The notes: generated by a model not told the origin, from the sequence alone. DNA of 64,000 nucleotides from GCA-2729495 sp036155675 (GCA_036155675.1 JAYZVL010000015.1:1-64000), one strand, 5' to 3'; shown: positions 53,202 through 63,110, numbered from the stretch's first letter. Numbers and translations are program-made.

Positions 53202-53930
53202 ATGAAAATTTTTGTAATCAATCTTCCTGATAGAACTGACCGACGAGAATATGCTGAATCACAGCTAAAAAACTATAATTACACTATTTATCCAGCTATT
53301 TCGGTAGAAAGCCAACCTGAAAAATATTTTAAGGGAATTAAAAAATTAAGCTTTCTTTTTGAAACTGGACGATTTTTAGTAAAGAGCGAAATAGCCTGCT
53401 ATGCAAGTCATCTTAAAGTATGGAAGAAGTGTGTAGCTTTAGATGAATCAATCATCGTACTTGAAGATGATTTTTATAAGACTAAACACTTTGACAAAGC
53501 AATCAACTACATTAAAGGACATATCAACCATCTAGGCTTTATTCGATTGGAACCCCCTGATAATCAAACAATTCAATCCCCTCCATTACAAATAGGAGAA
53601 TTCAGCTTACATCGACTACGCCGGACACCTTTCCTATCTACGGCATATGCTATTTCACCTCAAACTGCGAGATCATTTGTCAAACATAGCGAGTATTTTT
53701 CTGCCCCCGTTGATCATATGGTTAGAAAAACTTGGGTACATCAGAAACCGCTTTTTCTATTAAAGCCCGCTGCAGCAGAGCCATCCAAAAAATTTGGAAC
53801 CTCCATACAAGGAAGGGAAAAAAGTTTTCTAAGGCACTTGCTGGTAATTCCTCGGTTTATTTATAGAAATTTCTGCAATCAATATGCATTATTCTTTGAT
53901 CGTCATTTTGAAAAAGTTGAAGAAAATTAA
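53202..53930 (+). CDS. Glycosyltransferase family 25 (LPS type)
   Basis: About 242 residues from ATG 53202 (MKIFVINLPDRTDRREYAESQL); a longer reading from 53121 overlaps the Rieske gene and is unlikely. EIACYASHLKVWKKCV, SIIVLEDDFY and LSTAYAISPQTARSFVKH are standard GT25 segments (LgtB/Lex2B type), with E-D-D as the metal-binding motif. It begins 38 bp after the Rieske stop and is followed by a GT4 gene. It is probably a surface glycan enzyme inserted among catabolic genes. Confidence 0.78.
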   Translation: MKIFVINLPDRTDRREYAESQLKNYNYTIYPAISVESQPEKYFKGIKKLSFLFETGRFLVKSEIACYASHLKVWKKCVALDESIIVLEDDFYKTKHFDKAINYIKGHINHLGFIRLEPPDNQTIQSPPLQIGEFSLHRLRRTPFLSTAYAISPQTARSFVKHSEYFSAPVDHMVRKTWVHQKPLFLLKPAAAEPSKKFGTSIQGREKSFLRHLLVIPRFIYRNFCNQYALFFDRHFEKVEEN

Positions 53931-53939
53931 TTAAATAAT

Positions 53940-54899
53940 ATGATCGAATCTAATATTAATATTGTCCATTTAATTGAAAAATCCGTTCCGCCGTCTCTAG
54001 GATCGGGTGGTTCAAATCGAATGGTTGATTGGTTAGCTAAAGCACAATTTGACGCTGGTAATAATGTTTTAATATTAAGTCCATCTGGAATTTCGACAGC
54101 TTACTTTAATCATATTGAAGTACCAACAGGAATTACTTCTAAAGAATTGCTTAAAAAAATTCCATCAAAAACAGATATTGTTCATCACCATGGTGGTTTT
54201 GATAATCATCTAAAAATTATTGCAAAAAATGGCCTACCAATTATTGAAACTGTGCATGGAAATAAAAAAATACAACATGATCGAGTTAATCGAGTTTATC
54301 TCTCCCAGCGGCATATGGAACTTCATAAGGGAAATATTTTCGTTTATAACGGGATACCATTAAATGAATATCAAGCCACATCAAATAAAAGTGAATACCT
54401 GTTATTTCTAGCCAAAGTCAGTCGAAGTAAAAAAGGTGTAGGTGATGCTATTCAGATTGCCAGATCAAAAAGCGAGAATCTGATTATCGCTGGAGGAAGA
54501 AAATTCAAGCATCCTCATACTTGGCTACCCTTATCAAATAAAATTAAGACGGTTGGTAGAGTGGAAGGGGAAAGAAAGAAAACACTCCTTGCAAATGCTA
54601 AAGCTTTGCTTGTTCCCATCCGATGGGAAGAACCTTTTGGTCTAACGGTAGCAGAAGCTATGGCTTCTGGAACACCAGTAATAGCATCAAATCGAGGAGC
54701 GATGTCAGAAATTATTGCGCATGGAGAAACAGGATTGGTCTGTGATTCAATTGAAGTAATGAAATCCGCGATTGATCAAATCAAATCTATTAACCCTCTA
54801 CACTGCAGAAAACGTGCTGAGAGCCTCTTTTCAATTGAAAAAACCCAAAAGAATTATCAAAAACTTTACCAAAAATGTATTAAAGGAATAATTTGTTAA
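53940..54899 (+). CDS. Glycosyltransferase family 4
   Basis: A 319-residue GT-B protein. NIVHLIEKSVPPSLGSGGSNR at the start is the acceptor-domain entry with the glycine loop; ETVHGNKK follows. LLFLAKVSRSKKGVGDAIQIA begins the donor domain, and WEEPFGLTVAEAMASGTPVIASNRGAMSEI is the E-x7-E-A-M-A-x-G-x-P-V motif of GT4. Ten bp after the GT25 gene, so the two probably form a short operon for a surface glycan. Confidence 0.83.
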   Translation: MIESNINIVHLIEKSVPPSLGSGGSNRMVDWLAKAQFDAGNNVLILSPSGISTAYFNHIEVPTGITSKELLKKIPSKTDIVHHHGGFDNHLKIIAKNGLPIIETVHGNKKIQHDRVNRVYLSQRHMELHKGNIFVYNGIPLNEYQATSNKSEYLLFLAKVSRSKKGVGDAIQIARSKSENLIIAGGRKFKHPHTWLPLSNKIKTVGRVEGERKKTLLANAKALLVPIRWEEPFGLTVAEAMASGTPVIASNRGAMSEIIAHGETGLVCDSIEVMKSAIDQIKSINPLHCRKRAESLFSIEKTQKNYQKLYQKCIKGIIC

Positions 54900-55013
54900 A
54901 CATTTACTTTCCCTAGTTATATCCCAAATTAAATTTTTCATCAGTATGTATCTTCGTGTGGCATGATATGCGCGAGAAGCCACTGCTCTTTCAAAACCAG
55001 CACTCAAAAACTT

Positions 55014-56381
55014 ATGGATAGAAACACTAAATTACTTCTTGCTCTGCTATTCACTGGCACTCTAATGGGAGCAATAGATCTTGCAATTATTGGGCCTGCT
55101 CTCCCAGTGATCCAAAACGAATTCAATATGCAGCAACGGGAGCTTTCAGCCTTACTTAACTTTTATACACTTTTGCAGATGATTGGTGCACTGGTTCTGG
55201 CCAAGCTTGCTGATCGTTATGGGCCTCGATTAATTTATATTATCAGTATTTCACTTTTCGCCACTGGCTCGCTCATTATGATCATGGCCGATGTAACGTG
55301 GATGTTGTACTTAGGTAGAGCAGTGCAAGGTTTTGGGGTTGGCGGAATCTTGCCGGCTGCTGCCGCTACTATTGGCGCAAAACTACCAGCTAATGAACGC
55401 GGACAAGCGCTTGGTATTCTTGGCATGGTTTGGGGAGTGGCATTCTTTTTAGGTCCCATACTTGGCGGTATTTTGCTGAGATTTTCTTGGCAATGGCTTT
55501 TTGCAATCAATCTCCCCATAAGCTTAATATTGATAATCGGCGCAATAAAAATGCTTCCCGCAGATAGTCAACGCAGAATAATGCCTTTTGATATAAAAGG
55601 TTTATGTGTACTTATTTTTACCATGTCTGCTCTTGTCTTAGGTATAACAAATATTGAAACAAATGCACTACTAGAAAGCCTCTTAAGCTTGAAAGTCACC
55701 GGATGCTTCTTACTAATGTTAGCCCTAATTCCCTTTTTTTGGCGTATAGAAAAAAAAGCCATCGATCCTATCGTTAAGCCAGATCTTTTTTCTTCTTCAC
55801 AAGTCTCCAAGAGTTGCATAATTTCAGTTGGGGTAAGCGCCATTCAGAGTGGCAGTATTTTTCTACCTGCTCTGTTAGTACTTGCGTTGAATGTAACACC
55901 AGCAGATTCTTCCTTTCTCTTATTACCTGGAGTTGTTGCTGCAACTATCGCAGCGCCAATTTTTGGAAGAATGATCAATATAGTGGGTACTCGATTTATT
56001 CTCTTAATTGGTCAAATTCTGGTTCTAGGGGCTTTATCCATTTATTCATTCACAGATATGACAATGGGTAGTTTTATTTTCGCTAGCATAATCTCAGGCA
56101 TTGGTTCTTCTGCGCTTGTCGGTGCCCCATTGCGTTATATCATGCTTACAGAAACTGGTTCTGATGACCGAGCATCGGCACAAGGGTTATTAAGTGTAGC
56201 CTCTTCAACCGGTCGATTACTAGGAGCTGCAATAGTTGGTGCAGTTGCAACCTCTCAAGGTGGTGGAGAATTTGGATATCAGTCTGCATTTAGCGGTATG
56301 GTAATTTTAGCAGTAATAATAATATTAGTAATAATGACATTAAATTCCAAAAGAAAAGAAAAAATCTCGGCAGAAGGATAA
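55014..56381 (+). CDS. MFS transporter, DHA2 (EmrB/QacA)-like
   Basis: About 455 residues from ATG 55014 (MDRNTKLLLALLFTGTLMGAID); an ATG at 54963 would add 17 residues. Motif A is LADRYGPRLIYI, and IDLAIIGPALPVIQ in helix 1 is the D1-type motif of drug:proton antiporters. GVGGILPAAAATIGAKLP and GIVWG/GPILGGIL-like segments are the C motif area. About fourteen spans. Its 3' end lies 2 bp from the convergent amidase gene. Likely an efflux or uptake pump for small organics. Confidence 0.8.
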   Translation: MDRNTKLLLALLFTGTLMGAIDLAIIGPALPVIQNEFNMQQRELSALLNFYTLLQMIGALVLAKLADRYGPRLIYIISISLFATGSLIMIMADVTWMLYLGRAVQGFGVGGILPAAAATIGAKLPANERGQALGILGMVWGVAFFLGPILGGILLRFSWQWLFAINLPISLILIIGAIKMLPADSQRRIMPFDIKGLCVLIFTMSALVLGITNIETNALLESLLSLKVTGCFLLMLALIPFFWRIEKKAIDPIVKPDLFSSSQVSKSCIISVGVSAIQSGSIFLPALLVLALNVTPADSSFLLLPGVVAATIAAPIFGRMINIVGTRFILLIGQILVLGALSIYSFTDMTMGSFIFASIISGIGSSALVGAPLRYIMLTETGSDDRASAQGLLSVASSTGRLLGAAIVGAVATSQGGGEFGYQSAFSGMVILAVIIILVIMTLNSKRKEKISAEG

Positions 56382-56383
56382 TC

Positions 56384-57859
56384 TTAAAGAACTAGATTCC
56401 TCTTAGCGCTGTTTGCCGGCAAAGGAAATGCTCCCCTAATTATTTCTAATTGCTGGCCAATGGCCAACAACTTTCTATCCGATCCTATAGGGCCATCAAT
56501 ACTTAATCCAACGGGCAAGCCATCTTTAGTTAGGCCTGCTGGAATCACAAGACTTGGAATACCAGCAGCACTTTGATGAACAGTGTTGTTAATAACTGCG
56601 CTGAAGCCACCTTTTATTCGCTCGCCATTAACATAGACATCAGAGAAATCATCTGCGGTATTGTTTGGTAATTCAGGCGCTGGGAAAGGTGTGGTGGGAT
56701 AAATCATTGCAATAACATCTTGCTCAATAAAATATTCATGCAATATCTTCTGGAGCTGAGGACGATATTCATCCATAGCTTGGCGATATTTAGGTTCAAG
56801 CGCTTTGAGGTCAACCGCATTTGGGTTAAATCGTTCACGAACTGTCGTTGAAGCAATCTGATCAACAATATCCTCGATACTTCGATCGGTTCCCCTATTT
56901 TTTAAGTAACCAGGTAATTCAAGAGGGGTCTCGTATGCTGAGATTGTCCAAGCAGTTTTTGCAGTAAGTGTAACAATCTCAGGTACATCCACCTCTACAA
57001 TTATTGCTCCAGCATCTAGCATCTTTGCCACTAAATCGTTAATCACTTTTATAACTTCGTCATCCATCAAACGATAAAATTCGCCTTTTGGGAGACCAAG
57101 CCTAATTCCTCGAATGCTTGAAGGTTGTAAAATTTCAGCTAGCTGGCCTGAATACTGATTGGATAGAACCTGATCCAGAAGCGCAAGATCAGCAATAGAA
57201 TTTGCCATGATGCCAACAGCATCTCGAGTAGGTGATGAAGGCATTACGCCTCCAAATGGATAACGTTGAAACGAAGGTCTTAAGCCTGAAATTCCAGAAA
57301 AAGAACACGGCCCTCGAACGGAACCGTTGGTGTCGGTTCCTAGTGCACCTGGCAACATTCGAGCAGCAACAGCTGCTGCGGAACCACTGCTGCTTCCGCC
57401 TGGAATGCATTTTATGTTCCAGGGGTTTTTTACTCCTCCGAAATGCTCATTAAAACTTGTCCCTCCCACAGCCAGTTCATAAAGGTTTGCTTTGCCGGCA
57501 ATAAGTGCTCCGGCATCCACTAAGCGCTGCACAACAGGTGCATTGAGCAATGGCTGATCATTTTCAAGCGCTGGAGTTCCAACACTGGTTGGCAAATCGC
57601 ATGTATCAATATTGTCTTTGATTAATAAAGGAACGCCATGCAAGGGTCTAAGCGTATGATTAGGGTTAGATAATTTATATTGGTCTGATGCCCTTGCCGC
57701 CGCAATAAGTGATTCAGCATCCTGAGTAATAATCGCTCCTAAATGGGAGAAATCACGGCAACGTTCTAGGATATCCTCTGCAACGGCAACAGCTGTAGTC
57801 CTCCCATCTGCAATAGCGCTCGCAATATCAGAAATTGTGAAAGGAATTTTGTCGCTCAT
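56384..57859 (-). CDS. Amidase signature family hydrolase
   Basis: A 491-residue protein of the amidase signature family. The Ser-Ser-Lys triad is visible: Lys in PLLIKDNID, Ser in GGSSSGSAAAV (cis-Ser) and Ser in GTDTNGSVRGPCSF (nucleophile region). C-terminal part has the usual AAGIPSLVIPAGLTKDGLPVGLSIDG. No signal peptide. Relatives include GatA, indole acetamide and aryl amidases; GatA is unlikely since no GatB/C lies nearby. Convergent with the MFS gene. Confidence 0.83.
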   Translation of the reverse strand: MSDKIPFTISDIASAIADGRTTAVAVAEDILERCRDFSHLGAIITQDAESLIAAARASDQYKLSNPNHTLRPLHGVPLLIKDNIDTCDLPTSVGTPALENDQPLLNAPVVQRLVDAGALIAGKANLYELAVGGTSFNEHFGGVKNPWNIKCIPGGSSSGSAAAVAARMLPGALGTDTNGSVRGPCSFSGISGLRPSFQRYPFGGVMPSSPTRDAVGIMANSIADLALLDQVLSNQYSGQLAEILQPSSIRGIRLGLPKGEFYRLMDDEVIKVINDLVAKMLDAGAIIVEVDVPEIVTLTAKTAWTISAYETPLELPGYLKNRGTDRSIEDIVDQIASTTVRERFNPNAVDLKALEPKYRQAMDEYRPQLQKILHEYFIEQDVIAMIYPTTPFPAPELPNNTADDFSDVYVNGERIKGGFSAVINNTVHQSAAGIPSLVIPAGLTKDGLPVGLSIDGPIGSDRKLLAIGQQLEIIRGAFPLPANSAKRNLVL

Positions 57860-57969
57860 TATTCTAATACCTATGAGACATATTCATGTGTTGAACAAAT
57901 AAAAATCTAGGCCAAATTAAATCACAAAAAAAATATAATAAACCTATCAGATCCCTCAATGGTAGAAAA

Positions 57970-59103
57970 ATGAAGAGAATATTAACCACACACGTCGGAA
58001 GCCTGCCCCGATCGGAAAAATTATTAAGCTTACTGCAGGTTAAAAATTACGAAAATACGTCTGATAAAATTGAGCTTGAAAAAGAACTAGCCAATGCTGT
58101 TAACAATATCGTTGCAAAACAAGTGGAAGTAGGGATTGATTTTGTAAGTGACGGTGAGCTCAGCAAGCCAAGTTATGCAACTTATATCACTGATCGTCTC
58201 ACTGGCTTCAGTGGAGAATGGAAAGGCCACGTTGCTCAGGATCTTCGAGATTATCGGGAATTTGCCAAACACCTTGTTGAAATTGGTGAAGTAGTCCCCC
58301 GCGCATCAGGAGCATGTTGCCAAAGTGAAATTTCTCCTCGAGATATGGACCAATTAAATCGAGATATTGATAATTTCCGCAAAGCTATAATAAATAATAA
58401 GCCAAATGGTCAATTTCTGAATGCTGCGTCTCCTGGTGTTATTGCTGTTTTCCAAAAAAACGAATACTACAAAAATGAAACTGCATATATTGAAGCGATT
58501 GCCAATGCAATGCGGCCTGAATATGAGGCAATTGTTAATGCTGGATTCTCACTTCAGCTTGACTGCCCAGACCTCGCGATGGGGAGACATTTAGCATTTG
58601 CTGACATAACAGATAATGACTTTCTTAAGATAGTTAAACGAAATATTGATGCCTTAAACGAAGCCACTAAAACGATTGATCCAGAGAAGATGCGAATGCA
58701 TTTGTGCTGGGGCAATTACCCGGGACCCCATCATCATGATATTCCACTAAAGAAGATTCTTTCCGAAATTCTGCGTGCTAAACCTAAATATTTATTATTG
58801 GAAGGCGCAAATCCGAGACATGCTCACGAATATGAATGCTTTCATGACACTAAATTACCGGAAGATAAAGTTCTTGTGCCGGGTGTCATTGATTCCACCT
58901 CTAATTATATAGAGCACCCTGATCTTGTTGCACAGCGCATTTGCAACTATGCCAATATAGTAGGGCGTGATCGAGTAATGGCAGGAAGCGATTGCGGTTT
59001 TGCGACAATTAGTGAATATCCAACTGTTTACCCTGCACTCGCATGGGAGAAAATGAAATCTCTCGTGGAAGGCGCGCGAATTGCCAGCAAAAAACTTTGG
59101 TAA
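57970..59103 (+). CDS. MetE C-terminal-like (cobalamin-independent) methyltransferase
   Basis: A 377-residue protein equivalent to the catalytic half of cobalamin-independent methionine synthase. TTHVGSLPRS at the start, LDCPDLAMGRH in the middle. Zinc ligands can be placed as His-x-Cys in MHLCWGNYPG, Glu in LLLEGANPR and Cys in AGSDCGFAT. Single-domain relatives act as methionine synthases or as methyl transferases/epoxyalkane-CoM-type enzymes. The absence of the N-terminal half and the catabolic neighbourhood make the acceptor uncertain. Confidence 0.78.
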   Translation: MKRILTTHVGSLPRSEKLLSLLQVKNYENTSDKIELEKELANAVNNIVAKQVEVGIDFVSDGELSKPSYATYITDRLTGFSGEWKGHVAQDLRDYREFAKHLVEIGEVVPRASGACCQSEISPRDMDQLNRDIDNFRKAIINNKPNGQFLNAASPGVIAVFQKNEYYKNETAYIEAIANAMRPEYEAIVNAGFSLQLDCPDLAMGRHLAFADITDNDFLKIVKRNIDALNEATKTIDPEKMRMHLCWGNYPGPHHHDIPLKKILSEILRAKPKYLLLEGANPRHAHEYECFHDTKLPEDKVLVPGVIDSTSNYIEHPDLVAQRICNYANIVGRDRVMAGSDCGFATISEYPTVYPALAWEKMKSLVEGARIASKKLW

Positions 59104-59155
59104 TTAAAGCAAAAAATTTTAGATTTGAATAGAAAATTGATTGCATAAATATAAA

Positions 59156-59185
59156 AAAATGATTTATCTTTCGATAAATCATTTT
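59156..59185. terminator. Hairpin between convergent MetE-like and DUF6512-like genes
   Basis: AAAATGATTTATC (59156-59168) pairs perfectly with GATAAATCATTTT (59173-59185) around a TTTC loop, giving a 13 bp stem. T-rich sequence follows on the plus side and A-rich sequence precedes on the other, so it can serve both directions. It overlaps the last codons of the minus-strand gene. Confidence 0.72.
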
Positions 59186-59790
59186 CTGTTTCTTCCCGAT
59201 TGCTCACGATCAGCTTCTAATCCAAATTGGCCATTTGGTTTGTAATTATCATGGTGTTCAAATAAATAAATTTTAGGCGGAAAATACGTAAAAGATGAAA
59301 ACGAAATAATTAAAAGAACATAACCAATTGGTATGTATCTAGAAGCACTATAAGAATAATTTTCAGAAATAATCAATCGGCAACAAACTAACTGACTAAT
59401 AATTGCACAAAGCAAAGCTAATACTGCTGTGGGGCCAACAGCTGCAAGCCCCCCCATGGATTCAACGATTAGGGTATAAATCACGTAAGTGGTGAAAACA
59501 AGGATGGGGCTGAGAATTAAAAGCACTAGCTTTGATAACCAAAAATTTGAGACATTTTGGCGCTTAAAATGAATAAATAAATACTGAATAAAGATGATAA
59601 ACAAGGCCGGCCAGAAAGTCATTTTCATATGTTCCCATAGACTTTCATTAACAGGAGCAATCAAAGCAATGGGCTTCCAATAACCAGTCTGACGATAAAC
59701 TTCGTGCATGGCGCCGCCAACAAAAACAATCCAGATAAAACTAATTACTTCCCATCTAATAAGTTCTTTCTTTAAAATTTCATTTTGCAT
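59179..59790 (-). CDS. DUF6512-like membrane protein
   Basis: About 203 residues from ATG 59790 (a GTG at 59796 is also possible). Five or six hydrophobic spans. APVNESLWEHMKMTFWP and FSSFTYFPPKIYLFEHHDNYKPNGQFG match the protein at 17808-18467, so they are paralogues. The short C-terminus is hydrophilic and basic. Last gene of the run TonB receptor, UbiD, carboxylesterase, this gene. Function unknown. Confidence 0.6.
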   Translation of the reverse strand: MQNEILKKELIRWEVISFIWIVFVGGAMHEVYRQTGYWKPIALIAPVNESLWEHMKMTFWPALFIIFIQYLFIHFKRQNVSNFWLSKLVLLILSPILVFTTYVIYTLIVESMGGLAAVGPTAVLALLCAIISQLVCCRLIISENYSYSASRYIPIGYVLLIISFSSFTYFPPKIYLFEHHDNYKPNGQFGLEADREQSGRNRK

Positions 59791-59830
59791 AACCACTGAC
59801 CCATCTGAAAAAATTTTCTTAAGTTAGGTA

Positions 59831-61414
59831 CTATTGATTTTGGATATTAAGCACTGCGTCTAATCCACGTTTTATGTGATAGTCCATCCGGTCACCAAGA
59901 AAATCATTATGTGCCCGAATTTCATCGCCGATCTCAAGTGTTTGTGGCTTAGTCTGTGAAAAAACCGGCCAATCTGGTAAGCCATCGCGGTTCGGATTCC
60001 CAGTCTTAGCAAATTGCACCCAGTAACCGCTAATAAGTTTACTAATCTCCCAGTCGCGATCTGTAATTGTTTCTAAATCAGTCTCCTTATCTAGTGTTTG
60101 CATAACAAAAGCGATGTCATCAGTATGCGCTACTCCTGGCTGACGCTCCCTGCGATCCTCGGCTAGGTAAGAAAAATAAAATCGATAAACTGAAGGGTTA
60201 AAACGACTAATACTTTCAGCTAAATATTGAGAAGGACTTAGAGCAAGCAAATCTCCAAAAATTGCATCCTCGAGAGGCTCTCCTAAGAGCCCGGGGTAAA
60301 GACGTAATTTATCGGAGGTCGGTATCAACTTTGCAGCAGTTTCAGGAGAAAACCCGCCGCCAATAGCTCGACCTAAACTAGCCTCCCAGCTCACGCCACC
60401 TGTAATGTATGGAACTTGATGTTGTTTGCCATTAGCAAATAGCAATGCAGGTTGCGCGGGAACTACATCTCCATCCACGAGCGGCGTAAATCTGTCGCTG
60501 ACTCGCAAACCTGCTAACAGTTCCTCAGTCGATAATAAGCGTAATGCACTCGCTAAATCATCAGTCTCTGGCAGATTAAGGTTCTTAACAAAACTTTCGC
60601 TCGCTTTTAAACCTGAGGGACGAAAACCCATTCGACGATCGACCGTTTGGTTGAGAGCCAATCCAACGGAAGAGCTTTGACTAATAGCACGGTGAAAAAG
60701 ATCTTTAGCCCGTGGAGAAATCATCAATGTATTTACAAGTCCTGCGCCAGCAGATTCACCAAAAATAGTCACATTTTCAGGATCACCCCCAAAAGCTCCA
60801 ATATTTCGTTTCACCCATTCAAGTGAAGCAATAGTGTCCAGCACGCCATAATTACCTTTCGGGTCCTCTGGGTGGCTGTCAAGAATGGCCTGATGAGCCA
60901 TAAAGCCAAATAGCGCTAAACGATAATTTATCGTCACCAGCACAATGCCTTCTTTTGCTAATGCCGAACTGTTTAATCGGGCTAAATTGCCACTCCCTTG
61001 AGAATAACCGCCACCATGAATCCAAACCATAACAGGCATCTTGGTGTGCGGAGTTAGATCAGGGGTCCAAACATTCAACATCAAGCAGTCTTCATGAATG
61101 CGGCCTAATTTGAATCCTAAGGCTGAAGAATTTGGCTGAGCACAAAATGGCCCATAATCAAAGGCTTTTCTTATCCCCCGCCAGCTTTTGATGGGTTGCG
61201 GGGGGCGCCAACGTAATTCGCCAACTGGCGCAGCTGCGTAGGGGATTCCCTTAAATGAGGCAACATTGTCCTCCATCTCACCCTTTAACCAACCCGAATC
61301 AATCGCAACTTGCAGGTTAGATTGGAATGTTGTGCACGCAGAAAAAGTAAAAGCGGCAAAGAGTAAACAAAATACATCTATAAAAAACCGAAACTTTTTT
61401 ATCAAATTGCTCAC
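59831..61414 (-). CDS. Type-B carboxylesterase, lipoprotein
   Basis: A 527-residue esterase starting at GTG 61414, 4 bp after the UbiD stop. The signal has a lipobox (FAAFTFSACTTF), so it is probably anchored to a membrane facing the periplasm. The oxyanion hole is in VWIHGGGYSQGSG, the nucleophile in FGESAGAGLV, and the catalytic His in VAHTDDIAFVM. ECMLN-type segment DCLMLNVWTPD is also present. It would hydrolyse an ester in the same compartment as the Tat-exported UbiD homologue encoded just upstream. Confidence 0.85.
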   Translation of the reverse strand: MSNLIKKFRFFIDVFCLLFAAFTFSACTTFQSNLQVAIDSGWLKGEMEDNVASFKGIPYAAAPVGELRWRPPQPIKSWRGIRKAFDYGPFCAQPNSSALGFKLGRIHEDCLMLNVWTPDLTPHTKMPVMVWIHGGGYSQGSGNLARLNSSALAKEGIVLVTINYRLALFGFMAHQAILDSHPEDPKGNYGVLDTIASLEWVKRNIGAFGGDPENVTIFGESAGAGLVNTLMISPRAKDLFHRAISQSSSVGLALNQTVDRRMGFRPSGLKASESFVKNLNLPETDDLASALRLLSTEELLAGLRVSDRFTPLVDGDVVPAQPALLFANGKQHQVPYITGGVSWEASLGRAIGGGFSPETAAKLIPTSDKLRLYPGLLGEPLEDAIFGDLLALSPSQYLAESISRFNPSVYRFYFSYLAEDRRERQPGVAHTDDIAFVMQTLDKETDLETITDRDWEISKLISGYWVQFAKTGNPNRDGLPDWPVFSQTKPQTLEIGDEIRAHNDFLGDRMDYHIKRGLDAVLNIQNQ

Positions 61415-61418
61415 CTAG

Positions 61419-63110
61419 TTATACTTGCTCCCAATTTTGCAGCAAAGCACTGAAATCAGCATCAAACTCCCTAAAGGCATTCGGTGCGCCTTTCTCCAAT
61501 AAAACACGGTTAAGTTCCGCGTAATCCTTCGGCCCACCTTCTTCAGGCCATTGTTTTGTTGCATCAATCACAATCTTGCTGCTCTTCCATTCTTTGGGGG
61601 CGCTTGGATCGGTAATAATGCCTGGTGCTTCCTTAATAATCTCGCTAGCCGTATATGGCTGCCAACGAGACCCAATCGTAAACCACATCTCCACTGGATC
61701 GAGTATGTTCATTTCCTTATCAACAACAACCACAACTTTAGAGATTGGAATTCGGCCGGCTATTTTACGCCCTGCCTCAAGTCCTTGGCCGGGTGCAGTT
61801 TTATCAATACTGATAAAAGATACGCCCTTCATGGTTTGTGGGTAATGAAATTCAACAAGATTGGGCACCATATTACGAAGCAATTTGTCGTATAAAGACT
61901 CCATAGGAGCTGTTATGTAACCACGCGTCATGCCGGTATAGCTATTCATAATCCAAGGATTCTTCCGATGGGTGATTGTATTAATCCGCATCGTAAAGAC
62001 ATTCTCTTTCTGGACGCCAAGATAACCAAACATTTCACCAAATGGACCTTCTGTAACAAGCTCATCCTGCACCAGAATTTCACCTTCAATTACCATCTCA
62101 GAATGAGCGGGAACCAACAAATCATTGGTCTCTGATTTAACAACCTCAAGAGCCTTACCTCGAAGGCCGCCGGCGATAGCAAGTTCATTCACTGGTTCTT
62201 CACGACGTCTAGCGAGCGGCGCGCCACTTACCATCCAAACAATAGGATCTTGGCCAACAACAATAGAAACCTTCGCGGTTTTCTCACCCCGTTCTCTGGC
62301 GGCCATCCAAGTTTTATAGCCGACATGGTTCGGAGAAGAATTAACACTCAAGGAACGTGGGCCAGTAATTTCACAACGATACGTACCGAAGTTGTGTCCT
62401 AACCGATCGTCATACGTAAAAACTGAGCCGGTGTTAATGTATCGACCAGCATCTGCAGGATTAGTTTTAATAAATGGAAAATCCAATAAATTAATATCAT
62501 CGCCAGTAAGCGTAACTTCCTTGCAAGGCGCTTGATTACTGGCAATCTCAACCGGTGGTATCTCAGGGAAAGAATCGTTATTACTATCCAGCATTTTTGT
62601 CCAGTGTGCTTTGGCTTTTCGATAACTAACAAATCGATCCTCAGGAACAGGATCGATACCTGCAAGAATAGAATCGGTGTTTATATGCCCCTGAGTATTT
62701 GCAATTACTGGTCCGTCCATCCAAACACCATCAATTTTTATTTGTTCAAATAATAAAGCGGGCGCATTAAATAAACCAAAACGGTCGGCGGAACGAAACA
62801 CCATGGCCGTTGAGTGATAGCGGTCCTGATCGATACGTGGAACACGAATAAGCAACCCATTAGCCTCAAGTGCAGCCATATAATCGCGAATGCTGTCGAA
62901 TGGTGGCCTAGGTCCGGAAAGTTTGAGTTCATTCATTGTTGCTTTAACAGCATCAGAACCGCTATTGATATGATCGCCTGCAGCAACGCTTCCGGAAGCT
63001 AAAGATGAAAGCGCTGCAATGCTCGAACCAGTTATGGTTAAAAATTCCCGCCGCGAGGTTTTTGGTTTCGTCGATTTGGACGAATTGGACTTGAGAAATT
63101 TATTGGACAT
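61419..63110 (-). CDS. UbiD-family decarboxylase homologue with Tat signal
   Basis: A 563-residue protein; AAGGGGG lies about 10 bases before the ATG at 63110. SRREFLTITGSSIAALSSLASGSVAA (Arg 20-21) is a Tat signal with a likely cleavage after SVAA. The UbiD fold follows: HNFGTYR (Asn 240, Arg 245), His 262 in SPNHVGY as the expected metal ligand, and EGPFGE (Glu 354, 359) as the catalytic Glu pair. All expected cofactor and catalytic residues are thus kept. Tat export would allow a folded prFMN-loaded enzyme to reach the periplasm. Paralogue of 25014-26711, which has Gln at the His position. Confidence 0.84.
   Translation of the reverse strand: MSNKFLKSNSSKSTKPKTSRREFLTITGSSIAALSSLASGSVAAGDHINSGSDAVKATMNELKLSGPRPPFDSIRDYMAALEANGLLIRVPRIDQDRYHSTAMVFRSADRFGLFNAPALLFEQIKIDGVWMDGPVIANTQGHINTDSILAGIDPVPEDRFVSYRKAKAHWTKMLDSNNDSFPEIPPVEIASNQAPCKEVTLTGDDINLLDFPFIKTNPADAGRYINTGSVFTYDDRLGHNFGTYRCEITGPRSLSVNSSPNHVGYKTWMAARERGEKTAKVSIVVGQDPIVWMVSGAPLARRREEPVNELAIAGGLRGKALEVVKSETNDLLVPAHSEMVIEGEILVQDELVTEGPFGEMFGYLGVQKENVFTMRINTITHRKNPWIMNSYTGMTRGYITAPMESLYDKLLRNMVPNLVEFHYPQTMKGVSFISIDKTAPGQGLEAGRKIAGRIPISKVVVVVDKEMNILDPVEMWFTIGSRWQPYTASEIIKEAPGIITDPSAPKEWKSSKIVIDATKQWPEEGGPKDYAELNRVLLEKGAPNAFREFDADFSALLQNWEQV

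Noticed and set aside
61551..61895. Plus-strand frames inside the UbiD gene
   Set aside because: They are antisense to a well-conserved enzyme and show no recognisable motif.
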